Below are positions 31,371 through 39,574 of a stretch of 43,169 nt of DNA, piece after piece; within the stretch, counting starts at the first letter, position 1; the number at the start of each line of letters is the position of its first letter. This stretch comes from Spirochaetales bacterium (GTDB taxonomy: Bacteria > Spirochaetota > Spirochaetia > SZUA-6 > JAFGRV01), in NCBI GenBank assembly GCA_016930085.1, contig JAFGHO010000066.1, positions 1 through 43,169 of the forward strand, in the 5' to 3' direction. The translations under genes were made by a program, and so were the position numbers. The notes under the pieces are model-generated. The model searched no databases and had not been told where the DNA came from. It saw nothing but the letters and a program-made list of their open reading frames with translations.

Positions 31371-33350
31371 TTATCGAACATTCAATTCAAACCCCGTGCG
31401 AAAGGTAAATCCCGGCAGGGGGTAGTTGCCAATACTTTCCCGTGATTCGTCAAAGAGATTATCCACGGAAAAAGAGAGTGTCGCTGATTTTGAGAGAAAA
31501 AGTTTGAGGTGGAGATCGAGGATGAGATACGGATCGAGTGTCGAGGAAGTGGCTACGGAGAGAAATCGTTTTCCTTCGTAGCGGGCGGAGATGGAATACA
31601 TCAACCGCTTTTCATGATACGTCAATTGTGCGGCGAGATTATGAAGGGGGACCAGGGGAACGCGTTTGTCGTCGGATATGTCGATGTCGCCGGTGAGGGC
31701 GAAAGAGTAGATGAATGTATAGTCTAAAGCTACCTCGAAGGAATCCGGCAACCCGATTTTCCATGATGTTTCGAATCCCGGGTAAATCCCCTTTCCGTGG
31801 TTTGTCGGCCGCCAGATGGTGTCGGGGCCTGGCAGCCAGAGGATCACCTCATCGATATAACGGAAAAAAAAGAAACAGGTGTATGCGATATTTTCGGCCG
31901 AGCCGCATATGCCAAGGTCGCCTTCATACCCTTGTTCCGGTGCGAGATCGGGATTTCCTTCCGCAAAAGCGTCCGCAGGCCAGTAAAGGTCATTGAAGGT
32001 CGGTGCACGGAAAGAACGGCTGAAACTCCCTTTTATCGATTGCGAATCGGAGAAAAGCAGGCTGAACCCGGCGCGGAAGGTGAGACTGTTTCCGAAATCG
32101 GAAAAATAATCGTATCTGAAAGCCGGCCGGATCGTGAGATCCGGTGAGGGAAAGAGGGGAACCTCAATGAATCCCGACACATTATTCCGTTCACGCTTTC
32201 CCATGTCCGTGCTGTCAAGGCGGTCGGCGGAGAAGGTTCCTCCGTAGAGGAGGGAAATATAGTCGGATAGCATCAACTCCTGCGTGAGGTCGCAACCGAA
32301 AGAGAATGTCGTATGGGTCGAATCGACCCCGGCATGGGGGTCGGTATAATCGAGTGAATGATACTGCATAAAGCCCTTGAGATCGAGGGTGATGAGGTCG
32401 GTGAAAAACTTTTGACTCGTCATTCCGAGTGTGCATCCCGCCATGGCTTCCCGTTGCGAAGCATCGGGTGTGGTCGATCCCAGCTCTCCGGGTGAGCCAT
32501 GTTCGTGATACAGCCCCATACCGGAGAAATCGATACACCAGGACTCTCCGGTGTACCTCATATCGATCGACCCGTCGCACCCCAGAAGGCCCGAGTTTTC
32601 ACGGATTCTGGATTCACCCGTCAGATCGATGAACGGGTATTCGTTTGCCGCCCTGATGCCATTAATCGCGCAGATACATGAAAGCGGACCGATCGGGATG
32701 CCGAAACCGATGGTGAGTTTTTGCGTATCGACGAGACTCATGAGATCGGGCGGCGCCAAGTATTCGTCGCTTCCCGAACCTTTGAACGCCCCTTGCGGGA
32801 GATAGCTTGCGTTTTCGAGCCCCACCCGTAAAAAGGCTTTGCCCGTTTTTCGGGTGATGATATTGATCACACCGCCGATCGCGTCCGCCCCGTAGAGGGC
32901 GCTCGTTCCCCCGCGTACTATTTCGATGCGTTCGATATTTTCGAGGGGGATGAGTGAGATATCGGCGCCGCCGTGCGAACCGATCACCCGCACGCCGTTG
33001 ACCAGAACGAGGACCTGGGTGGATGTGGAACCGCGTATGGTAACGGCTTCAACCGACCCTTCCGGTCCGTAATCCGATATAGAGACGCCCGTCCGCTTTT
33101 CGAGTACCTGTGAAAGGGTGGTTGCGCCTATGTTTTCGATGTCGGTTTCGGTCAAAACGGTCACATGTTGAGAAACACCGGTTAATGATGTTTCGCTGCG
33201 GGTCGCGGTGACCACGACCTCTTCGAGGGCGATCCGGATCGATTCCTCTTCTTCCTCCTGTTTTTCCGTACCGGTATCCGGATTATCGGCCGCAGAAAAA
33301 AAAGCGGGCGCCGTCATTATACAGAGGATCATGATGAACAATCTGGCCAT
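31371..33350 (-). CDS. btuB: TonB-dependent outer-membrane receptor, BtuB-like
   Basis: A 659-residue outer-membrane receptor. Residues 1-20 are a signal peptide. The TonB box EEVVVTATR is at about 43-51. The plug domain follows with GVSISDYGPEGSVEAVTIRGSTSTQVLVLVNGVR and ends in IERIEIVRGGTSALYGADAIGGVINIIT. The rest is an amphipathic 22-strand barrel ending in a terminal aromatic/Arg strand (FRTGFELNVR). The length is near that of E. coli BtuB (about 614 with signal). The cobalamin riboswitch in its leader assigns it to corrinoid uptake. It is first in an operon with the lipoprotein, exbB, exbD and tonB genes. Confidence 0.93.
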   Translation of the reverse strand: MARLFIMILCIMTAPAFFSAADNPDTGTEKQEEEEESIRIALEEVVVTATRSETSLTGVSQHVTVLTETDIENIGATTLSQVLEKRTGVSISDYGPEGSVEAVTIRGSTSTQVLVLVNGVRVIGSHGGADISLIPLENIERIEIVRGGTSALYGADAIGGVINIITRKTGKAFLRVGLENASYLPQGAFKGSGSDEYLAPPDLMSLVDTQKLTIGFGIPIGPLSCICAINGIRAANEYPFIDLTGESRIRENSGLLGCDGSIDMRYTGESWCIDFSGMGLYHEHGSPGELGSTTPDASQREAMAGCTLGMTSQKFFTDLITLDLKGFMQYHSLDYTDPHAGVDSTHTTFSFGCDLTQELMLSDYISLLYGGTFSADRLDSTDMGKRERNNVSGFIEVPLFPSPDLTIRPAFRYDYFSDFGNSLTFRAGFSLLFSDSQSIKGSFSRSFRAPTFNDLYWPADAFAEGNPDLAPEQGYEGDLGICGSAENIAYTCFFFFRYIDEVILWLPGPDTIWRPTNHGKGIYPGFETSWKIGLPDSFEVALDYTFIYSFALTGDIDISDDKRVPLVPLHNLAAQLTYHEKRLMYSISARYEGKRFLSVATSSTLDPYLILDLHLKLFLSKSATLSFSVDNLFDESRESIGNYPLPGFTFRTGFELNVR

Positions 33351-33530
33351 ATGAAGGTCTCCTGTTTTTTACGTTACGGGTCGCTTTACTCCGGAAGAAA
33401 AACTCAAGAAATACGGTGTCGATGAGAAATGACGGTGCGTTTTGATACGGCTTTTATCTCTGTGAGAGAAATACCTGATACGGCAGAATACTGCTTTATT
33501 CATCTTCCCTTACCTCGAGGTTTTTTTTCC

Positions 33531-33690
33531 GGAGGGTATCCTGGCTTCCGGTTCATCCTATTCACGGCCGCCTTCTCACCCCCTCATATGATGTTCGTCA
33601 CATCTTGAGGCAGGCAATGGCTTTCATGCCGCTTTCGTCCCCGGTTACAGTGGCGGGACCGCTGCGGATTCACACCGCATTCCGCTCTCC
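33531..33690 (-). promoter_or_regulatory. Cobalamin (B12) riboswitch
   Basis: On the minus strand the leader carries the conserved cobalamin core (GCGGTGTGAATCCGC followed by AGCGGTCCCGCCACTGTAA, at about 33645-33678) and the B12 box GCCAGGATACC (33535-33545). A GGAG/CTCC pair closes the element at its two ends. It lies about 180 nt before the btuB-like start. Binding of adenosylcobalamin-type ligands in this class usually lowers expression of uptake genes. The expression platform is not obvious from the sequence. Confidence 0.95.
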
Positions 33691-33697
33691 TGAAAAC

Positions 33698-33738
33698 ATT
33701 ATATGGATAACACTATCATGGCAGGAAGGTATTGTCAA
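33698..33738 (-). promoter_or_regulatory. Candidate promoter elements before cobalamin riboswitch
   Basis: On the minus strand a perfect TATAAT lies at 33698-33703, 7 nt before the riboswitch, and a perfect TTGACA lies at 33733-33738. They are 29 bp apart, too far to act as one pair, so only the -10 is a good candidate. Confidence 0.35.
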
Positions 33739-33756
33739 GAAGACGGGTACCCTACG

Positions 33757-35271
33757 TTACCCCAGAAAAAGGTCCTTGGTCGCGAAATTCGGTTCACCGG
33801 TCAGATTGACACCGAGTTTTCTCAGGCCCGCCTCGTCGCCGGGAGAAGGGATATGGGTCATATGGACCTCGCACCCCTTGAAGCTTTTCAGTTTTTCAAG
33901 GGCGATCGAGGCGACCGGGTTACTCGTCGCGCTGATACTGAGGGCGATCAGTGTTTCCTCGAGATCGAGACTCAATTGTTTTGAAGCGTAGACGTCGCTT
34001 TTCAGTTTCCACACGGAGGCGATAATCGATTCGGGAAGGAGATGGATCGTGTCGGGAATCTGCGCGAGATATTTGATCGCGTTCAATACCATGGCGGACG
34101 CCGAATGCATCACCGTCGAGTTTTTCCCAGTGACGATCGTTCCGTCGGGAAGCTCGATTGCCGCGCCGCAGAAGATACCATTGTGTCCCTTTCCCGTTTG
34201 TCGGGCCTCTTCCGCCGCCTTACGCGCGGGAATGACTGTATTTCTCGATTCCGGAGTCAGACCGAGTTCTTCCATGAGAAGGATGTTCTTTTCGACCGTA
34301 TGATAATCGGAAAGTCCCGCTCTGTATTCGCATGAGTAACGGAAATACCGTCTGATGACTTCCTGTCCTGCTGCCTCCCGGACAGCCTCGTCGTCGGTGA
34401 TACCATAGCCGGCGCGATTGACCCCCATGTCCGTCGGGGACTTGTAAACGGACTCGCCGCCCGTAATTTTTTCGAGGATACGCTTTAGAACCGGAAATAT
34501 CTCGAGATCCCGGTTGTAATTGACGACCTTCTCCCCGTACGCCTCGAGATGAAAATGATCGATAAGGTTGACATCGGCGAGATCCGCGGTTGCCGCTTCA
34601 TAAGCGATATTGACCGGATGCTTGATGGGGAGGTTCCAGATGGGGAATGTTTCGAACTTCGCGTATCCGGAATGAATGCCGTGTTTGTAATCGTGATAAA
34701 GCTGTGAAAGGCATGTGGCGAGTTTGCCGCTTCCCGGACCCGGACCGGTGACGACGACGAGCGGCCGGTTCGTTTCGATATATTCGTTCGCACCGTAGCC
34801 TGAATCACTGACGATGAGATCGACATCGGTGGGATACCCCTTGGTGTAGCGGTGCGTGTAGACCTTGATGCCGTTTCGCATCAGCTTGTTCTTGAAAACC
34901 ATGGCCGCGGGCTGTTCTTCGAATCTGGTAATGACGACCCCGACGATATCGAGACCCCATTCCCGTAGATCGTCGATAAGTTTGAGGGCGTCGGTATCAT
35001 AGGTGATCCCGAAATCGGCCCTTACTTTTTTCCGTTCGATGTCGCCCGAATAGATACAGAGGATAATCGCCACATTGTCCTTCATTTTTCTGAGAAGCCG
35101 CATTTTGACATTCGGATCGAATCCCGGAAGAACCCGGGATGCGTGGTAGTCGAACAAAAGCTTTCCGCCGAACTCGAGGTAGAGTTTGTTGTTGAATCTG
35201 CGTACCCGATCGAGAATGGCTGCTTCCTGTTCTTTGAGATATTTTTCATTGTCGAAACAGCATGGAATCAT
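33757..35271 (-). CDS. DUF1846 family protein
   Basis: This is a full-length 504-residue member of the DUF1846 family. It starts with the family-like FDNEKYLKEQEAAILDRV and contains the family's conserved PGPGSGKLATCLSQLYHD segment. A nucleotide-binding-like loop is suggested by GPGPGSGK. Members have known structures but no agreed function that I can state. It shows no signal peptide and is probably cytoplasmic. It lies downstream of the ParB-fold gene with a 136-bp gap, and just upstream of the B12 operon on the same strand, but with its own region between. Confidence 0.88.
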   Translation of the reverse strand: MIPCCFDNEKYLKEQEAAILDRVRRFNNKLYLEFGGKLLFDYHASRVLPGFDPNVKMRLLRKMKDNVAIILCIYSGDIERKKVRADFGITYDTDALKLIDDLREWGLDIVGVVITRFEEQPAAMVFKNKLMRNGIKVYTHRYTKGYPTDVDLIVSDSGYGANEYIETNRPLVVVTGPGPGSGKLATCLSQLYHDYKHGIHSGYAKFETFPIWNLPIKHPVNIAYEAATADLADVNLIDHFHLEAYGEKVVNYNRDLEIFPVLKRILEKITGGESVYKSPTDMGVNRAGYGITDDEAVREAAGQEVIRRYFRYSCEYRAGLSDYHTVEKNILLMEELGLTPESRNTVIPARKAAEEARQTGKGHNGIFCGAAIELPDGTIVTGKNSTVMHSASAMVLNAIKYLAQIPDTIHLLPESIIASVWKLKSDVYASKQLSLDLEETLIALSISATSNPVASIALEKLKSFKGCEVHMTHIPSPGDEAGLRKLGVNLTGEPNFATKDLFLG

Positions 35272-35407
35272 ACAATCGCCTTTCTTTCTTGTCGATGCGC
35301 CGTCGCGTCCGGTGCGTATTGTAATATATTCCGGAGTTTATTGCTACCTCCCGGGGCGGGGAATACGGGTCTTTTTCGCAGTTGAAACAGTGATGAAAAA
35401 AATGCCG

Positions 35408-36331
35408 TTATCGTTTCCGCTTCATTATCTTAAAACCGATGCGGCGCAGAATCTCTTTTATCTGGTCAAAAAAACTCTTTCCGTATTTTTGCGAGAAATC
35501 CAGTACCGCCTGTTTCAGGGAAAAATCGTGCCCGTATCGTTCCTTCAGTTCATGCCAGTGCCGGACGATCCAGACATAGAGGTCCGCCGGTGTCCGTTCG
35601 GGGAAACGGTTCAATATATTTTCTTTGGTGATAATGGTGATTATCGGAATAAACACATTGTCGTACCAGGAAAGCATCGCTTTTCCGAACGGGATTTCTT
35701 CCTCCTGATCGATATTGATAAAATACTTGTGGCCGTTGATATGTTTTATGATGTCGTCGTACCGTCCGATCGAGGTAAACTCGATGGAGCATTCGGGCCG
35801 CAATACATCAAGGTGGGTGGCCTCGAAAAACCGCTCCTTTTCAAAAGCGATGACGGCATTGCTGAGGTCTTTGCGTCCCATCTCCGGTGTTATCGTAATT
35901 TCGGTATCGAGGGAGATCACTTCGGCGTCGATGAACGCGGCGCCCTGCATCTTCGCCACCGAAACCCGGTGATTTCCGTCGCGCACGAAATAGACCCCGC
36001 CGATCTCATAGAGTTTGACGGCGGGAAGTATTTTATTCTGATGATGGGCCATGTCCACTCGCTGCCATCTTCTCCGGAGGTGCTGGTACCGCGGAAGGAA
36101 ACGCTTGTTGAAATCCTTGTACCGTCCTTCGCTTCCCACGATCAGTGAAATCTCGACGGGAAAAGTGCCCTTGTAGGTCGTCGATTTCGGTTTGAGAATG
36201 GACTTTATGTCATCGAAGGCGAGGAGTTCATCCTTTTCATTTTTAAGCAGGGCGAAAATCTTCGCGAAAACCTCACGCGTTCGAGCGCGGTCAAAATCGA
36301 CCTGTACTTGTTCGTTGTATGAATATATCAT
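35408..36331 (-). CDS. ParB-like domain protein
   Basis: A 307-residue protein with a ParB/sulfiredoxin-like motif YFVRDGNHRVSVAKMQG (about 114-130, with the core D118-G-N-H-R). In other proteins this fold binds nucleotides or DNA. It has a basic C-terminus (RRIGFKIMKRKR) and no signal peptide. No partition gene (parA) or DNA-binding helix-turn-helix is seen, so it is not a chromosome-partition protein in the usual sense. It is separated from the metallophosphoesterase gene by 12 bp, which points to co-transcription and perhaps a shared role. Confidence 0.75.
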   Translation of the reverse strand: MIYSYNEQVQVDFDRARTREVFAKIFALLKNEKDELLAFDDIKSILKPKSTTYKGTFPVEISLIVGSEGRYKDFNKRFLPRYQHLRRRWQRVDMAHHQNKILPAVKLYEIGGVYFVRDGNHRVSVAKMQGAAFIDAEVISLDTEITITPEMGRKDLSNAVIAFEKERFFEATHLDVLRPECSIEFTSIGRYDDIIKHINGHKYFINIDQEEEIPFGKAMLSWYDNVFIPIITIITKENILNRFPERTPADLYVWIVRHWHELKERYGHDFSLKQAVLDFSQKYGKSFFDQIKEILRRIGFKIMKRKR

Positions 36332-36343
36332 TTGTTCTTTTCC

Positions 36344-37003
36344 TCATAATTCAATAATACAGTAGTTGTATGCGTTCACTACCATCGTGTCACAGAAGGC
36401 GTCTTTTCTTTTGTCTTCGAGGCTGTAAAGATGCACATGGCCGTGAACAAGATACGCCGGTTTGAACAGTTTCATAAAAAGCCGGAATACCTTGAAACCC
36501 CGGTGACATCTGTCTTTTTTGTCATGGAGACCGTAGGGGGGTGAATGGGTGAGGAGAATATCCAGAAACCGGTTATGAAATATCCTGTTCCACAGCAGCC
36601 GGGGCAGAAGGTGAAGCATTTTAAGAAACATGGTAAACTCGGTAAACTGGTTTTTACCGCCGTTATACCAGATGCTTCCCCCGAGTCCCGCGATCAATAC
36701 GCCCTTTTCCTTGACGATTTTTGAATCAACGTAGGTGGCGCCTACTGCGAGTTCCTGTCTTTTTTTATGCATCCGCATGTATGATTCCACACCGTAATCC
36801 TTTTTATAATATTCTATCCCTTTTAACCGGTGATTTCCAAATACAAAAAAAAGCGGCTTGTTCAAATTTGTGGTGATAAAATCATAGTAGCTGAGTCTGA
36901 GATCGCCCGCACTCAGAACAAAATCGATATCGGGAAAGCGGGTTTTGATATTACAGCTGTACACCCTCGGATCGATGTGATCGGCAATACAGAGGATTTT
37001 CAT
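36344..37003 (-). CDS. Calcineurin-like metallophosphoesterase
   Basis: A 219-residue metal-dependent phosphoesterase. The motifs are IADHIDPRVYS (D8 and D11), SAGDLR (D34), FGNHR (N57, H58), LLTHSPP and HGHVH. The first motif has D-x2-D in place of the more usual D-x-H; this variant occurs with the phrase VDPxxYS in a recognised subgroup. The substrate is unknown. Its gene is 12 bp before the ParB-fold gene on the same strand. Confidence 0.88.
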   Translation of the reverse strand: MKILCIADHIDPRVYSCNIKTRFPDIDFVLSAGDLRLSYYDFITTNLNKPLFFVFGNHRLKGIEYYKKDYGVESYMRMHKKRQELAVGATYVDSKIVKEKGVLIAGLGGSIWYNGGKNQFTEFTMFLKMLHLLPRLLWNRIFHNRFLDILLTHSPPYGLHDKKDRCHRGFKVFRLFMKLFKPAYLVHGHVHLYSLEDKRKDAFCDTMVVNAYNYCIIEL

Positions 37004-37173
37004 TTCATCACCGCTTTCCGCCCGGCGATTCGTCGTGCGGTGTTATGGTGCGAGATTTCTTTGTTCATATATCCGTATTTCCGTGTCTTTCCAAAAAACC
37101 GTTACCGGTTACATATTTTTATTATAAATCCCGGTCGATGTAAAGACGTCCCGTGCCTCTATTCGGATCGTTT

Positions 37174-38538
37174 TTATTTCGTCGTCTGGTTGAGATATTC
37201 CTGTAATTTGTCTTTGTCGAAAAGATCGATCGGCCGCGTTTCCGCGAAATCCATGGCGGGTTTCGAATATCCCGATGTCGTAAATACAATCCCCCGGTTG
37301 ACGTTCAGTTTCTTCATTTCTTCATGAATCGAGCGCACCGTCGCATCCTTGATCACATCCGAAATACGGTAAAAGCGGATGAGCCGAGGAAGCTTTCGTG
37401 CATTCCTCCATTTCGATTCCGCTTCGACGGCAATGATCTGGCAGCCGTTCGCGAGTTCGGTTGTTTCCCTTATTTCGAGGTTCATGGCGGCAACGACTTC
37501 CCTGCACATCGACATGAAGACATCGTTTTTCGATGTCAGATAATCCTTCACCCTGTCGTCGATTCTGAGTTCCTGGTACTGGCTCAACTTGCCCGAGACG
37601 TCCAGAAAGTTCGGTTTTTTCGCATATATTTTTTCCCAGTTTTCGACCGCCCGTTCGATATCCCGGATTTTTTCATACGCTTCGGCAAGGTAGTAGCGGC
37701 CGTAGAGGGTGTCGTTATCCCCTTCGTCGGCCGAGTAAGTGAGCGCGCGCTGGAGTTCGGGAATCGCCTTTTCGTATTTGCCCATCATGATCGCGGTATG
37801 ACCCCGCTCCACCGTCGCCTTCATTTTCAGTTCGGGGCTTTTCTGCGCCTGCTCGAAATGCGCGATCGCGTTCGAAAGATCGTGCGCGTCCTGGAGCAGT
37901 TTGGCAAGGAAAAAGTGGGCGTATCTGTTTTCCGGATTGTGCCGCAATGCCAGTTCGAGCTCGATTTTGGCCTCGATCGTCTTTTTCTGGCGGTAGTTAA
38001 GATACCCCAATTTGTAGTGCGCGTTCGAATGGCTTTTATCGACGTCGATCGCTTTCTGAAAGTACTGGGCCGCGGCTTCGTTGTTGTTGCGCTCTTCAAA
38101 AAGCAGGCCGCATTCATAATAATGCTCCGGATTGAACGGTTCGAGTTGGGCGAGAAGGAGGTATTCCTTCAGGGCTTCTTCCGTCTGCTCGAACTGCTTG
38201 TAAAGTTCGGCCACTTCTTTCCTGAAAGGAATTTCCTGGCAATATTGATGATCGAATATGCCGATGTTGTTGACCGTCCGGAACTCGACGAGTGCCATAT
38301 CGTAATTTTCCTCGGCACAATACGCCTTGCCGAGAATATAATGGGCTGCCGTATTTCTGGGTTCGCGGCCGATCAGCCTTTTTGCGTACCTGATGACATA
38401 CCCGGTCTTGTTCTGGTTCAGCAGTTCGACCAGTTGTTCGATCCTTCTTGGGCCAAGGATTCTCCTTATCATAATAACGATAAAGACAATCAATCCCAGG
38501 CCGATGATGATAATGAGGGCTATCAGTGCAGGAATCAT
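37174..38538 (-). CDS. Membrane-anchored TPR protein with Mrr-like C-terminal domain
   Basis: A 454-residue protein. Residues 4-26 form one N-terminal membrane segment. Residues about 30-310 are a series of tetratricopeptide repeats (for example NPEHYYECGLLFEERNNNEAAAQYF and SNAHYKLGYLNYRQKKTIEAKIE). The C-terminus (about 330-450) resembles restriction-endonuclease-fold Mrr/HJR domains, with IIAVEAESKWRNARKLPR and VNRGIVFTTSGYSKPAMDFAETRPIDLFDKDKLQEYL. The usual Mrr catalytic D-x(n)-QxK is not clear; E-x-K-like residues (EAESK) may stand in. The membrane anchor makes DNA restriction unlikely as the main role. It is divergent from the next TPR gene over 243 bp. Confidence 0.82.
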   Translation of the reverse strand: MIPALIALIIIIGLGLIVFIVIMIRRILGPRRIEQLVELLNQNKTGYVIRYAKRLIGREPRNTAAHYILGKAYCAEENYDMALVEFRTVNNIGIFDHQYCQEIPFRKEVAELYKQFEQTEEALKEYLLLAQLEPFNPEHYYECGLLFEERNNNEAAAQYFQKAIDVDKSHSNAHYKLGYLNYRQKKTIEAKIELELALRHNPENRYAHFFLAKLLQDAHDLSNAIAHFEQAQKSPELKMKATVERGHTAIMMGKYEKAIPELQRALTYSADEGDNDTLYGRYYLAEAYEKIRDIERAVENWEKIYAKKPNFLDVSGKLSQYQELRIDDRVKDYLTSKNDVFMSMCREVVAAMNLEIRETTELANGCQIIAVEAESKWRNARKLPRLIRFYRISDVIKDATVRSIHEEMKKLNVNRGIVFTTSGYSKPAMDFAETRPIDLFDKDKLQEYLNQTTK

Positions 38539-38781
38539 ACCTTCATATTCCTTTCACATTGTGTCGTCCATGACCGCGCTTCGCTTTCGCCGTTACATAT
38601 TGATAATGTGCGCTTGTAACTCTCGTTTTACCTCAATACGGCCGACAATTAACAATATTTCCCGATAAAGGAAGTATTGGTATTACAGATACAATGGTAA
38701 TTTTTTTCGTTACTTCTGTCAAATATTCTCGTTTAAAAAAATAAGGAATTGTGCTATATTTTTATGAAGGAGGACGGCGAG

Positions 38782-39468
38782 ATGAAAAGCTTTGTTTCAG
38801 GCATCGTTTTTATGCTGCTATTTCAGACGCTTTGTTTTCCATCCTATCTGGAGGAAGCGGACAAGCTGCTGCAGGAGAATAAACCGGAAAAAGCGCTTCC
38901 CCTCTACGAAATGGCCCTGAGTGAGGATCCGGAAAACGAGAGGATATTTTTAGACCTTGCGTTAGTGTATGAGATGATGAAAAATATCGATAAATCGATA
39001 GAAATTCTCAAACGGGGGCTGAATATTGCCCATGAATCGAAATATCTTTTCTATTTCCATCTGGGAAACAACCATTATACATTAAAAAAATACAGTATTG
39101 CTCTCGAAATGTATAAGAAGGCGCTTGATTTGAATCCGGGATTACCCGATACCTATGTCAATATGGCAAATACGAAACTCAAGCTTGCACTTGGACTCGA
39201 AAGCAGGGATGAGAAAATCGCGGCTTTCGGCGATATTATCAGGGATTACGAAAAATATCTCGAGTTATACCCGAAGACCCCCCAGCGGACGGAAGTCGAA
39301 AAAATGATAGCGCTCCTCTCCCACTATATACGGGACAAGGAGGATAGGGAACGGGATCTGGAGAACCTCCTGAAACTGCTCAACTCGGCGGAAGATTCGA
39401 GCAAGGTGATCCATGCGGGAACCGACACCCTTGAATCGGACTATGAAGAAGAAGATATCGAGGACTGA
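38782..39468 (+). CDS. Exported TPR protein
   Basis: A 228-residue protein with a signal peptide (about 1-19, SFVSGIVFMLLFQTLCFPS) and three or more tetratricopeptide repeats (YLEEADKLLQENKPEKALPLYEMAL and following). The C-terminus is strongly acidic (SDYEEEDIED). I start at 38782, where aaggagg lies 8 nt upstream; a frame from 38749 lacks such a site. It is probably a periplasmic scaffold or assembly factor. It lies 106 bp before a second, larger TPR gene. Confidence 0.82.
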   Translation: MKSFVSGIVFMLLFQTLCFPSYLEEADKLLQENKPEKALPLYEMALSEDPENERIFLDLALVYEMMKNIDKSIEILKRGLNIAHESKYLFYFHLGNNHYTLKKYSIALEMYKKALDLNPGLPDTYVNMANTKLKLALGLESRDEKIAAFGDIIRDYEKYLELYPKTPQRTEVEKMIALLSHYIRDKEDRERDLENLLKLLNSAEDSSKVIHAGTDTLESDYEEEDIED

Positions 39469-39574
39469 TTCGTTCGAGCCGGGGCTTCTTGTCGGTATAT
39501 TTTTATCGTGAAATACCATACATTTTGCCCGGGACGTTATCCGGCACGGGGATGTCAATAATCAACGGAAAGGA

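Noticed and set aside
35186-36148. 320-residue plus-strand frame
   Set aside because: It lies antisense over the ParB-like and DUF1846 genes, which have clear motifs; the antisense translation shows none.
37324-38619. 431-residue plus-strand frame antisense to the TPR/Mrr gene
   Set aside because: The minus-strand product has clear TPRs; the long antisense frame is a by-product of codon use, with a biased Phe/Val/Arg composition.
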